The translations under genes were made by a program, and so were the position numbers. This document shows, one piece after another, positions 22,020 through 33,095 of a DNA stretch of 64,000 nucleotides. Source of the stretch: Aphidius gifuensis (lineage: Eukaryota; Arthropoda; Insecta; Hymenoptera; Braconidae); contig NC_057789.1 in the NCBI RefSeq assembly GCF_014905175.1, forward strand, positions 18,650,496 through 18,714,495, in the 5' to 3' direction. The notes beneath the pieces were generated by a model. It made no database searches. It was given only the letters and a program-made list of their open reading frames with translations, and had not been told where the DNA came from. Numbering within the stretch: the first letter of the stretch is position 1; each line of letters opens with the position of its first letter.

Positions 22020-23140
22020 ATCAAATAATGAGTATTTAAAATTAATCTGTTAAATAAACAAATAATACACAAGATAATAGTTATTCAAGTGCTTGACATA
22101 ATACGACAGCAACATCATAATCACAATACCAAACAACAATAAATAATATGTGGATGAAATGTGGTACCACGTGAACGTAAAGATATAGTAAAGATGGTAT
22201 TTTAGATTGTATAGGATTTCAAGAAACAATTAATGACATTAAAATATTAGCAAAAAAATGTGACAAATGTACTGGTAATCCTAAATCAGTAAAAATTAAA
22301 ATACGACGAGGTGCTATACCAATGTCTGATAATTTTGATGAGACTTGTAATGGTGGTTATAATAATATTTTTTAACAAATAATGAGTATCTAAAATAAAT
22401 CTGTTAAATAAACAATTAATACACAAGATAGTAGTTATTTAAGCGCTTGACATAATACGACAGCAACATCATAAACACAATACCGAACAACAATAAATAA
22501 TATGTGGATGAAATGTGGTACCACGTGAACGTAAAGATCGTATTTTAGATTGTATAGGATTTCAAGAGACAATTAATGACGTTAAAATATTATTAGAAAC
22601 ATGTGATGAATGTACTGGTAATCCTAAATAAGTAAAATTTAAAATACGACTAGATCCTATACCAATGTCTGGTAATTTTCATGAGACTTGTACTGGTGGT
22701 TGTAATAATATTTTTAATCAGATAATAAGTATTGAAAATGAATTTGTCGAATAAACAAATAAAACCCAAGATAGTGGTTATTCAAGTGCTTGACATAATA
22801 CGACAGCAACATCATAATCACAATACCAAACAACAATTAATAATATGTGGATAAAATGTGGTACCACGTGAACGTAAAGATAGCAAAGATGGTTATTTAG
22901 ATTGTATAGGATTTCAAGAGACAATTAATAAGACTGAAATATTATCAAAAACATCTGATAAATGTACTGGTAATTCTAAATCAGTAAAATTCAAAATACG
23001 ATTAGATCCTATACAATGTCTGGTAATTTTCATGAGACTTGTACTGGTAGATTTAATAATATTTTAAATCAAATAATGAGTATTTGGAATAAATCTGTCC
23101 AATAATCAAATAATACACAAGATAGTGGTTATTCAAGTGC
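22020..23140 (+). repeat. Tandem repeat of ~355 bp carrying the TOP3A zinc-binding segment, ~3.2 copies
   Basis: Three units (starting near 22021, 22376 and 22722, and a partial one at 23077) each encode VPRERKD, a CIGFQETIN block, CDKCTGNPKS and a cysteine-containing ETCNGGYNNIF stretch. This corresponds to the C-terminal zinc-binding part of TOP3A (cysteine pairs plus GFPEC-like segment). Each unit also contains the linker 'NTQDSGYSSA' and an upstream MW.KCG. A frameshift separates KCG from VPRERKD in all units, so the lesion predates or spread with the duplication. The units differ by scattered changes and small indels. Confidence 0.78.
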
Positions 23141-23440
23141 TTGTGCTTGTTATGATCGTGCTTGCCATGATCGAAATAAATTCAAGATCTTGAATGAATT
23201 TTTTAAAGACAAAAAAATAGAACAGATGATTAAATATTGAATCATTCCATGAAACAACAACAACAGGAGTAAATAATAATTCAATAAATGATGTGCCGAG
23301 TGGAAATCAAAATAACAACAACAATATTGATCATATATAAACAGCAGCAATCATAATAGAACAAATACATGGTGGTGGTAGTGGCGGCGATGATGCACCA
23401 TCATGTGTTTGTGGTTAATTCGCTCATAAAAAAAATGTTG
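23141..23440 (+). pseudogene. TOP3A C-terminal GRF-type zinc-finger remnant
   Basis: Directly after the tandem repeat the plus strand encodes an Asn/Gly-rich linker (QNNNNNIDHI, then GGGSGGDDAP) and SCVCG, a stop, FAHKKNVEK near 23398-23445. This resembles the beginning of the GRF zinc finger at the end of TOP3A (C-x-C-G ... K..V.K.G). The rest of the finger is absent or damaged. Confidence 0.6.
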
Positions 23441-23444
23441 AAAA

Positions 23445-25620
23445 AATCGATCAATATTTGACATTAAATTTTTTTAACATCAAATAGTTCGTTTTGTTTT
23501 TTTTTTTTTTTACGGTTGCTAGGAGCCATAGGCTCAGCCGCAGTCTTGAATTCATCGGCGAAAAAAAAAAACTCTCATAACTTACGAACTAAGTAACCGA
23601 GAGACTTCGTACCAGGCTCAAAAGAAGCGCATTAAAAAACTCTATCGCCCGCGTAATAGGTTTTTTGCTCTATTGATAATAGTTTTTAATCGAAAAACTA
23701 AAATGCAAGATTTGAAAAAAATTTTTTTCTTACTTAAAAATTTGTGGTGTCTAAACTTTCCATCAAAGAGTATTTATCACCAGAGGTTTTTTGTTCGTGA
23801 ATCGTTTCTGTTTTATATTTCATCATTCTTAAATTATTATTTATGTAACTTAAAATATTACATACGTTTTCATGTGAAAATTTTACAAGTTATGAAAACG
23901 GTGCAATAAATAACTCAACGCGAAATCAAAAGAGAGACTTCGTATAAGGCTTATATTATGCGTCTCAAAAAACTCTATAGCCCGCATGATGGATTTTTTC
24001 CCCTATCTATGATAGTTTTTGAGAAAAAAAAAAAAAACCTTCAAAATTAGAAAAAAAATTTGGATATTTAATTTTTTTGCTCGAAAACTGTTATTAAGAG
24101 AAAAAAAAATCCGTAATGCCGTCACTAGATTTTTTTTAGGCGCATAATTTGAGCCTAATACGAATTCCTTATCTTGATTATAACAAAAGTTATAGCTCAC
24201 CGAAAAAAAAATAAAAAAACCGACCAAAAAATGTCATCATAGAGTTAAATGAGAGAAATTTTAACTAAGAATTACAAACGTAAAAGACAAAATTACAAAA
24301 TAAATAGTAAAAACTGCGTTCCCCCGTCATTTATAAGAATTATTCGTATATTGATAGATAATTTTTACAATAAAATTATGTAAAAAATCTGGCCATTGAC
24401 TATATACAATACTAAGCCATAAAATTTACACAATTTTATTGTAATTTCTGTTTAAAAAAATGACTAAATTCACGACACTCACAAGTAAATTTTAGCAGGC
24501 TGAGAATTTACCCACTACCGGTTTTAAAATTTACTAAATTTTATTATAAATTTTATTTAAAAGTTGGACATTTTTTGTGTTAAGTTCGGCAGTTTGTGCT
24601 AGATTCACGGAGAATAGCAATCAATTCCCGGCAAAATTTTTTCTTTTGTGTTTACACGCTCAAAACTCGAAAACTGATTGTTAAATAGAAAAAAGTTATT
24701 CTTGATAAATTGTTTAGAAATAAATAACCAATATTAAACCTCGCTTAACCCCATACCTATCTTCAACAGATAAGGCTGTAGAAATGCTTAAAATTACATG
24801 ACAGTTCAATCATTTATTCAATCGGTCGGCCATCTTTGTGTTATTTCGCCCCAGGAACAGAATTTTTACAAAGCTATATAGTAAAAAATATTTAAGTTTA
24901 TGCTAACTTTTATATGTCTATATGATAATTTTTATTATATATATAAGAATATTTATTAAATTGTGCAGTATTTTTTATTCAACCATATAATAATTTTTAT
25001 TCTTTTTACAAAACATGTATGTCTTTATTTTAATTAACTCATAACTCATTATCTAAGAGATTAATCAAAAAAAGTAATTCTTTATAAATTGTTTAGAATT
25101 GAATTTTCAATAAAAAACTTCACTTAACCCCATGTCCATCTGCAATAGATAACGATGTATAGAGGCTTGAAGTAACTCAACAATTTTTTGACATTTTACC
25201 TATTTTACATAATTTTATTGTAGAATTCCATTTCTCGCGGCCAGTCCCAGAAATAAAACAAAAATTACAAAGCAGTATAGTAATTTCTATTCAACCGTGA
25301 TTTCAATTTTTAGTTAAAATTTCTCTCAGTGTTGAAATAAAATATTTATAAGGCTCTAAAAAAAGCTTTGAAAAACTCTATTGCCTTTCTTTTAAATATG
25401 AATAATGTTTTCGTTAATTAACGGTAAAAATATGTCTAAGCAATAAAAATAAAAATAGCCCTAGCCGAAGTATTGAAAATTTTTAATTTTCAACGGGTAA
25501 CGCTGGCCACATGCCCCAACAAATGTTACCAGGTCTTTTTTTTTTATTCAAATATTGAAGAGATAGCTACTAAATTAAAATCAAATTTATTTTCATTATA
25601 ATTTGTATTAATTTTATTTA
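23445..25620. other. Non-coding, old repeat remains
   Basis: No gene was recognised. Two related blocks near 23590-23700 and 23925-24050 share 'GAGAGACTTCGTA', 'AAAAAACTCTAT.GCCCGC' and a T-rich tail, an old duplication. Another pair (about 24705-24790 and 25080-25160) shares 'ATAAATTGTTTAGAA' and 'CACTTAACCCCAT.TCCATCT'. Short ORFs here are AT-rich and unconvincing. Confidence 0.55.
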
Positions 25621-25638
25621 TATTTTTCAGGCTGTAAC

Positions 25639-25806
25639 ATGTCAGATTACGAGGCTGAAATTGGGTCAATATTCAATAATATTGAAAGCTTGAATCATCT
25701 AAAGTTGATATATCGGGAAAATATTAAAAGATATCATCCCGACAAAAATCCTGAAGATAAAAAAAGAACTGAAAAAACTCAGTATTTCATGAATATATAT
25801 ACATAA
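25639..25806 (+). CDS. Small J-domain (DnaJ-like) ORF or exon
   Basis: The 55-codon frame from ATG 25639 ends at TAA 25804-25806. It contains LKLIYRENIKRYHPDKNPED, which fits helix II, the HPD tripeptide and the following loop of a J domain; the C-terminal half corresponds to a short helix III. J domains stimulate Hsp70 ATPase. A splice-acceptor-like TATTTTTCAG lies at 25621-25630 just before the ATG, so this may be one exon of a gene or a captured exon. Neighbours give no support for a larger gene. Confidence 0.5.
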   Translation: MSDYEAEIGSIFNNIESLNHLKLIYRENIKRYHPDKNPEDKKRTEKTQYFMNIYT

Positions 25807-26137
25807 AATAAAAAGTATACATAAAATAGTAATAGAAGTGTTTGGCTGACTAGTTGTTCAATAAATAAATATTTATATAAAATTATATGTATATTCTGTG
25901 TTAAGTTTTTAAATTAGAATTTCATCTACATAGAACCTTAATATTATAACTAATCAATAAATTTAAAACTTTCTATCGTAATTTTTAATGACTGAATGAA
26001 CATAATAGTTCACTCGGAATGAGAGCGAAAAAGACAACTAGTCAAAAATATATTAATGCAACGAGAGATCTTTCGATTACTATTTATTAGAATTACTGAA
26101 GAAGTTTCACTTTCCTGTGCGTACAATAACACACATC

Positions 26138-26922
26138 TTTTTTTTTTTCGAAAAAAATACTTTTTTTCAATAATATAACTCAAGATAACTTCTTCAAAAA
26201 TTAATAAATTAACTTGAATTTTCGACTGTAGCTTCATTATAAGCTACCGATTGCAACAGTATGATCAAAAAATGTATTTATTAATATTGTTTAATTTTTA
26301 TTATATGATTGTTTAATGTCGATGAAAAATTCAATTTGTCTAACTTTGAATGAAAAAAGAGTCGGAGAAATTTAATAATTTAGTAACTTGTCAGTGGCAA
26401 TATTGTTAAGCAGTATATCAAGAAGTTTTATAGAAATTTTTAGATATTTTTATTAATTATTGACTGAGTTATCAATTTAACAACAAATTGCGAGCTACCG
26501 TTACGGCTATATATGCGTGATCGTTAGCCCCCTCTCTCGCGAACGCCTATGTTCCGCGCCTGTATATCCATATAAATACAAACAGTATGCGCGCAATTTG
26601 TTGTTAAATTAATAACTCAGTCAATAATTAATAAAAATATCTAAAAATTTCTATAAAACTTCTTGATATACTGCTTAACAACTGTACCACTTACTAAATC
26701 TCTGACTCTTTTTCATTCAAAGTTAGACAAATTGAATTTTCATCGACATTAAACAATCATATAATAAAATTAAACAATATTAATAAATACATTTTTGATC
26801 ATATTTACAATCGGTAGCTTATAATAAAGCTACAGTAAAAAATTCAAGTTAATTTATTAATTTTTAAAGAAGTTATCTTGAGTTATATTATTGAAAAAAA
26901 GTATTTTTTTCGAAAAAAAAAA
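26138..26922. mobile_element. Foldback element 1: ~340-bp inverted arms, ~99-bp loop
   Basis: The left arm (26138-26492) reappears as the reverse complement at 26592-26922 with few mismatches; examples are TAACTCAAGATAACTTC with its complement, and CAATTTAACAACAAATTGCG with its complement. The loop (26493-26591) is clearly GC-richer (CGAGCTACCG..., CTCTCGCGAACGCC). There is no coding potential. Terminal duplications were not identified. Confidence 0.88.
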
Positions 26923-27133
26923 TTTCGTTTATATTTTTTATCTCGTTAACTAATTATTATAAAAAAAAATTTATTTAAAGAAAATTATATATTTTTTAAT
27001 TCTATCGACGACTGTATTTTTATTTTTTTTTATTTTTCAATTTTAATTTTTCCTGATTTTCACTCACAGCAACATAGCGTTTTCTTGACTTCGAGCGCTC
27101 GGCGAGTTATTGCATCCGGACCCTCAATTATAA

Positions 27134-27450
27134 GATACGTTAAAAATGGTAGCCGAGCTAGGTTATTTATTGTCAATGTATTTTAAATATTAAAAAAAAA
27201 TGGCTACCAAAAAAAAACATTGTTCAAGGTTAAAAAAATTATTAAAAATCAAATAATAAAATTGAAAGTGTCAAGTAATGTGGGGGCTGAGCGGTATGGG
27301 GATTACAGAGTGGCGCGAGAATAATAGAGTGGTGGGGAGTTTGGCAGTCAACTGGGAGTTTATTTCTTTGGTAGCCATTTTTTTTTTATATTTCAAATAC
27401 ATTGAAAAAAAATAACCTAACTCGGCTACCATTTTTAACGTATCTTAAAA
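27134..27450. mobile_element. Foldback element 2: ~80-bp inverted arms
   Basis: AAGATACGTTAAAAATGGTA followed by GCCGAGCTAGGTTATTT at 27134 is mirrored by AACTCGGCTACCATTTTTAACGTATCTT ending at about 27450. Inner ends carry TGGCTACCAAAAAAA and GGTAGCCATTTTTTTT. The ~155-bp spacer contains a G-rich stretch (GTGGGGGCTGAGCGG). Confidence 0.82.
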
Positions 27451-27839
27451 TTCGTGTTTTTTTCAATATTTAAAAATTAATATCTCGGTCGGATGACAAT
27501 TAATTAAGCAGCCATTTCAAAATTAGGTTAATATAATAAAAAGATGCACATTGCACATACTATTGAAAAAATAATTACTATTAATATTGGTGGTGAAAAA
27601 TTTATAATAAAGAAATTTAAATTAATTGAAAAAAAATTTTTATCTGTACATGAAAAATTTGATAGTTGGAAAATAGATTAGGAAACTTTTAATAAATATA
27701 AAATAGGTCAAAAATTGAATCCAACAAATATATATCTAAATGGAAAACAAACAAAACAATTAATTTAACAAATTTCATAACACCGAAATTACGAAAAGAT
27801 ATTAATAAAAATATTAGCTTCGGGGGGAATTTTAATTTC

Positions 27840-28370
27840 GTTATTGAAATTCGTGATTACAAATTTCTTTTATTATTTATTGTGACAATGATGTTTGTTC
27901 CTTCCAAATTTTCTTTGGTAAATTTACTATCTTTCCTCGGTTTATTAAATTTTTTTTATTCAAATTTTATTTTACTTCATAATCACTGTCGTCTGCTAAT
28001 GTTATTGTTCTTTTTTTTTAATAACTATCCTGTCAATGCATCTATAAATTCTACTCCATTTATTGCTATTACGACTGCGGTGATATCTATATAATAACAT
28101 TATCAGCATTGAAAAATTTTCTTTTTTTTTTTTTTTGCTAAAATATCTTTACCTGCACTTGAATTATTTGGTAGATGATTTCTTGTATTTTTCAATTCGA
28201 AATTAATCTTTGTCATATTTTCATTTTTCTAATCGTCTTCGAATTTTATATTACCCTCTACTGGTATCATTATTTCTTTATTAATTTGGGTTATTTATTG
28301 ACGGGTATTGTTTATTAACTTTTCTCACTAATCCTTCAGTGATCATATATAATTTGTTCAACTTGAATGT
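27840..28370 (-). pseudogene. RPA1-like fragment, copy 2
   Basis: The minus strand keeps pieces matching copies 1 and 3: a KKKKKNFS A-run region near 28120, RTITLADDSDYEVK near 27975-28015 and INRGKIVNLPKKIW near 27905-27945. Domain B (WNEEAENF) has been deleted between about 27900 and 27870. The frame is broken repeatedly. Assignment rests on similarity to the other copies, which show clearer RPA70 signatures. Confidence 0.55.
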
Positions 28371-28389
28371 TTAATAACTTATCATATGT

Positions 28390-29640
28390 TAATAATTTTC
28401 CTTTTTGTTTTATACATTTTATTGATAACGGTACCACAATCGATTCATGATCTTTATTTGCAGCTTCTCCAAAAAAAAAATACATCTTTTTTTGTCACTT
28501 TCCTCACATATATCCATCGTAAATTTTTTACCAGTTCTTCGTTCGTTTTTCCATTCTTTATTTCACTTTTTTTAATTTAATTTTTTATGTAAATTATATT
28601 CATTTCTATTTTTTGACTCACCATATTGTGTTTAATTTTAAATCTGTTATTTTTTTAATTTTCTTTTTCACCAATGTATTTTTTGTTGTGTTTTCATTAT
28701 TCAGTTTTATTGTTTTTTCTTTATTTTTAGATTGTTCCCTTCTTGTTTTCTTTTACCCATTTTGATTTTATTGCCTTATGATTTTAAAAATTTCGTTGTA
28801 TCTGTTTTCAAATTGGTTAAAAATGATAGATGTTTTTTTTTTTTTTCTATTGATGATGTGATGTTGTTGCATTAATTTCATTGTTATTTTTATGTCATTA
28901 ATTTTTGGTTATTATATGTTGTTTTTAATTTGACTGAAATGGATTCTGATTATTCTCCACATTATTATATCTTAGGTCACATATATTGTATTATTTTCTT
29001 CTGTTTTTTTTTTTAACTTGTCATTTCATTATCTATTTTTTTTTTTCAAGTGATTTATTTGATAATTTCTCTTAGATTTTCATTCGCATATTGAAAGGGG
29101 GAACATAATTGAAATCATATTTTTTTTTATTCATTCAGCGGTTTTTTTTCATATTTTTCCATATTTATTATATTTTCCATGATATTTTGCTATATTTTTC
29201 TATATTTTCCTTTATGTTTACTGATGTTTCCTCGATATTATCCCATTTCATCCTGTTTAGATTGATTAAGGGACTTTCGGAGGATCTACTATGGTTGAAG
29301 GGGGAAGGATAGTGGAGAGAACTTAATAAATATATTCCTATATTCATCGTAATTTTTCTTCAGATTTTTCTGATATTTTTCTATATTTATCGAATTTTCT
29401 TTATATTCAGCGGCTTTTTTTTTCTATTTACTGATATTTTCCATATTTATCGTAATTTTCTTCATATTCAGTAAGTTTTCCTTGATATTTACTGATATTT
29501 TCCTAATATTTTCTCATATTTATTGGATTTTTCTTAATATTCAGTGATTTTTCTATATTTTCCTTCATATTTAATGATGTTCTTTATATTTATCGTATTC
29601 AGATTAAGGTACTTAAAAAAAATATTCGGCGGGAGGGGGA
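28390..29640. repeat. T-rich degenerate tandem region ending in a G-run
   Basis: Imperfect units of the form 'TATATTTACTGATATTTTCC' and 'CTTTATATTCAGTGATTTTTC' recur from about 29105 to 29590. The region ends with GGCGGGAGGGGGAGG and more G at 29620-29651. The same organisation is found in copy 3 (63375-63830). No gene is present; open frames here are low-complexity Phe/Ile-rich artefacts. Confidence 0.7.
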
Positions 29641-29962
29641 GGGGGGGGGGGTCCACATGAAAAGCAAAAACAATAGGAAAATAAAATTCCCTCAAAAAAA
29701 AAATCAAGCTAGACATTAGAAATAAAAAATTATAACAAAAAAAAATTCGTGATAAAGATGGTTTTATTATTGAACCGGTGCCACTTGGTGCAGTGATAAA
29801 AAATGAAAAAAAATAAATGGTATACGGGAAATATTAACGGAATATATACAATCAAATTAAAATATAAAAGAAGGCAAAGAAAAAGAATTCTTCAATTACT
29901 CTATACAAGATATTTCCAAAATAATAAAAACTAAAATAAAATAAACAGAATAGCTATCAGAT

Positions 29963-30433
29963 TTGGCAGAAAATTGTACAAGTATACATTTGGAAAAGAA
30001 AACCAGAACTAAAATAACGAATGAAAATTTTATTTACAACTTTTCACCGTATAAAGAAAATAAATTTTGGCTTTGGAATATAAAAAAAAATAAGATTTCA
30101 CGGCCATCCAAAGGCCCAATTTATATTTTTTATGATGATGATGATGGGTCAGAAAAATTACAAAATATAAATATTTGCTTAGAAGCAAATTGTGCGATTA
30201 ATAATAATAATTGTAAGTCATCATCATTATCATCACAAAATTATCAAAAAAGACCAGTTCAAATACAAATCATAGATATTATTAATAACAAAATGGAATT
30301 TACAATAAAAAATAATCAATTATCACAATTACCATCAACATCACAACCATTATTATCACGACCATTACCATTACCACCATTAGTTACCACCATTATATTC
30401 AATTTATGGAGGTATGTTCTTTCAAATAAATAA
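29963..30433 (+). CDS. Uncharacterised 156-codon ORF
   Basis: The frame is open upstream of the ATG to about 29955 and ends at TAA 30431-30433. The product is polar, with an acidic YDDDDGSEK run, an Asn/Ser-rich middle and repeated LP/RPLPLPP near the C-terminus. I recognise no domain. A splice-donor-like TGGAGGTATGTT near 30408-30419 could end an exon. Trinucleotide-like runs (ATC/CAT at 30215-30235, CCATTA at 30345-30385) suggest it may be partly simple sequence. Weak candidate. Confidence 0.3.
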   Translation: MAENCTSIHLEKKTRTKITNENFIYNFSPYKENKFWLWNIKKNKISRPSKGPIYIFYDDDDGSEKLQNINICLEANCAINNNNCKSSSLSSQNYQKRPVQIQIIDIINNKMEFTIKNNQLSQLPSTSQPLLSRPLPLPPLVTTIIFNLWRYVLSNK

Positions 30434-30545
30434 TAAATAATTTTGTTTTTCCTACTTTATTAATTTGACTAAATAATTGATAAATTAAGGTAAAAAAAAA
30501 ACTTCCGACCAATACAATAACAGATGACTATTAAATATACTTTTT

Positions 30546-31552
30546 AGTGTTCCGTAGGACACTTATGTTTTCACTTTTCGTGTGACTTTTTGTTATTTCG
30601 CGATAAAAATAAAAGTTATGAATCGAATTGGCTTCTACGAAGCCCATTAGGTTCCATTTTTTTTCCCAAAAGCAATTATCATATTTATTTTCAATTTTTG
30701 GCCCTTATCAGTTGTGATAGTGCCATTTTTCTACAGGGCCCAATTTCAAATATTGACGGATCGGATCCGGCAATGATTCAATCGACGACGCTACATCTGT
30801 AGACTCTACGATATTTTTTTGAAATTTTTTAGTCGTTTATTTTTTTTTTTATCAAACCAAATGTAGTGTCAGAATTTGTTTTTGCAAGATATTTTTTGAA
30901 CCGCCGAACCGAATTAGTTGATGTTAAATGAAATTTATGTTTTTTTTTTTTCCCAAAAGCAATCATCATATTTATTCCCAATTTTTAGGCCTTATCAGAT
31001 GTGATAGTGCCATTTTTCGACAGGGCCCAATTTCAAATATTGACGGATCGGATCCGGCAATGATTCAATCGACGACGCTTCATCTGTAGACTCTACGATA
31101 TTTTTTTGAAATTTTTTGGTCGTTTATTTTTTTTTTTATTAAACAAAATGTAGTGTCAGAATTTGTTTTTGCAAGATATTTTTTGAACCGCTGAACTGAA
31201 TTAGTTGATGTTAAATGAAATTTATGTTTTTTTTTTTTTTCCAAAAGCAATTATCATATTTATTTTCAATTTTTGGGCCTTATTAGATTTAATATTTCCA
31301 TTTTTCGATAGGGCCCAATTTTAAATATTGTCAGATCGATTCTGGCAATGTTTCAATCGATGACGCTTGATCTGTAGACTTTCCGTTATTTTTTTGAAAT
31401 TTTTCGGTCGTTTATTTTTTTTTTTATTAAACAACAGAAATAAACAACATTAGAAAATAAAACGAAACAAAAAAAATAGTCATTCATTTTACAATAAAAT
31501 GAAAAAACAAATCAAACAACAAGAAAAAAAATAAAAAATCCTACGGAACACT
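30546..31552. mobile_element. Inverted-repeat element with three internal ~300-bp repeats
   Basis: AGTGTTCCGTAGGA at 30546-30559 is perfectly inverted at 31539-31552 (TCCTACGGAACACT). Inside, a ~290-bp unit (CAGGGCCCAATTTCAAATA, GACGGATCGGATCCGGCAAT, AATCGACGACGCT, CATCTGTAGACTCTACG, then a T-run) occurs three times, starting near 30735, 31021 and 31311. A fragment with the last unit and right end lies at 52484-52750. No coding potential. Confidence 0.75.
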
Positions 31553-31689
31553 TAGGGTGCACCTTGGGGGACTTGACTATATTTTTTTCTTTTAATTTTA
31601 ATTTATAAATATGATATTTTTTATTTTTTTTTATAATTAACTAACCGACTTTTGAAATTATTAATTTTTATTCTCTTGTTTATTTGTTT

Positions 31690-32010
31690 ATTTCTATAGT
31701 ATTATTTCTAAGTTTATAAAAACGTTAATTTTTGAGTCAACGACACTCATCGTTTCACATTCAAACTTGTAACTTATATTTTTATTCAATAAACCAATTA
31801 TTAAAAAGTACAATTAATTAAAATTCAATCATTTTCATTCACTCATAAATCAGTTCTAACATCGTTGTATAATCAAATACTAGTGTGTGCTATTCAGTTC
31901 AATCAACATCTGGGCGACCATCCATTTTGACACACAACATTTATTCTGGAAGTACACATTCACAACATCAAGGTATTTGCAAATTTCTTACACATTTTCA
32001 TTTCCTACAT
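31690..32010 (+). repeat. Dispersed repeat, copy 1 (second at 60465-60786)
   Basis: About 320 bp with GTCAACGACACTCATCGTTT, AACTTGTAACTTATATTTTT, ATTCAATAAACCAAT, CACTCATAAATCAGTTCTAA and ATCTGGGCGACCATCCATTT matches 60465-60786 in the same orientation at roughly 90 percent or better. Its function is unknown; AATAAA at 31788 could be a polyadenylation signal. Confidence 0.8.
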
Positions 32011-32339
32011 TTTGGATCTGAGTTTTTTCTCTTCAAGTCTATATTTCCCTTTTCATGCATCCCTCAAATCACACACACAATTAAAAGAAAAATAAACGAT
32101 GTAAGCAATACATATGGATATTTTATTTTTTTCTGATTTCATACAATTATCATTGTTCAGTAATTTTCAATAATCAATGATTTTCAAATTTCGATATATC
32201 GATTTTTTTTCCTAATTTTATATCAACGATTGATAAAACTCATCAAGTAGAAAAAAAAGTGAAAAAAAAAATTTTTTAATATATTCCGAATTATCGATGG
32301 TTTTTTGGTATGGGTGGTAATTTGTTTCGTAATTGATAA

Positions 32340-32735
32340 TATAATAGAGCTAAGGAAAAGATGTAGCAAAGTAAAATATTTTGGCTAGTAAAAATTTGTA
32401 GGTATTGTTTGTTTGGCTATAATTGAGACTAAGTAAAAAATATAGTTAAGGGAACATTTTGCTAATGAAAAAATGTAGCTGAGGAAAAAATTAAGCTGTT
32501 AAAATTATGTAGATATTGTGTGTTTAGCTATAATTGAGACTAAGTAAAAGATCAAGCGGCTAAGTAAAGAAATGCAGCCAATTAAAAAATCTAGCTAACG
32601 AAAAGATGTAGCTAAAGGAAAAATTAAGCTGATAAAAATATGTTTGGCTATAACGGAGACTTTTACCCAGAGTAAAAGTCTAGCGGCTAAGTAAAAAATC
32701 TAGTGGCTCAGTTAAACATCTAGCGGTTTAAAAAA
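32340..32735 (+). repeat. Degenerate AGCTAAGTAAAA-type tandem repeat
   Basis: Short phrases such as 'GGCTATAATTGAGACTAAGT', 'TCTAGCGGCTAAGTAAA' and 'ATGTAGCTAA.GAAAA' recur irregularly over about 400 bp. No gene is present. The neighbouring parts 32010-32340 and 32735-33095 show nothing recognisable. Confidence 0.6.
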
Positions 32736-33095
32736 AAAAACAAAATTGAATATATCGAAATTTTTATTTTGAAGTTCTTTTTAACTTAAAGAGTTTCATT
32801 ATTATTACCCATTATTATATTACCCATTATTATATTTGCAAAAAAAATATATATATTGAAATTTATATATTATTATCTAAATCTTTATCAAAACATTTTT
32901 TTCTTCTCGACGAGCTTCATTGATTGATATTAATAAAATTTAGAATTAATCGTTATTCTAATAACTATACGCTATATAACCGATAAGTAGCCGTTTTTCC
33001 ATACTTCAACTCCATTTTTAACCACTTTGCGCATGTATAGGTATTTTTTCCGTATTTTTCCCGCAATCGTGAAAAAATTTTTCTATAACAACCGA

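Larger units (their letters stand above)
27825..29692 (-). mobile_element. RPA1-like element copy 2 with short terminal inverted repeats
   Basis: The left end GGGAATTTTAATTTC (27825-27839) is inverted at the right end (TAAAATTCCCT near 29682-29692). Inside are an RPA1-like fragment, a long T-rich tandem region and a G-run. Copy 3 (62572-63864) has the same ends and order, so these look like members of one family of elements. Confidence 0.6.

Noticed and set aside
29109..29716. Phe/Ile-rich ORFs in the T-rich tandem region
   Set aside because: They follow from the repeat composition and are not conserved between copies 2 and 3.
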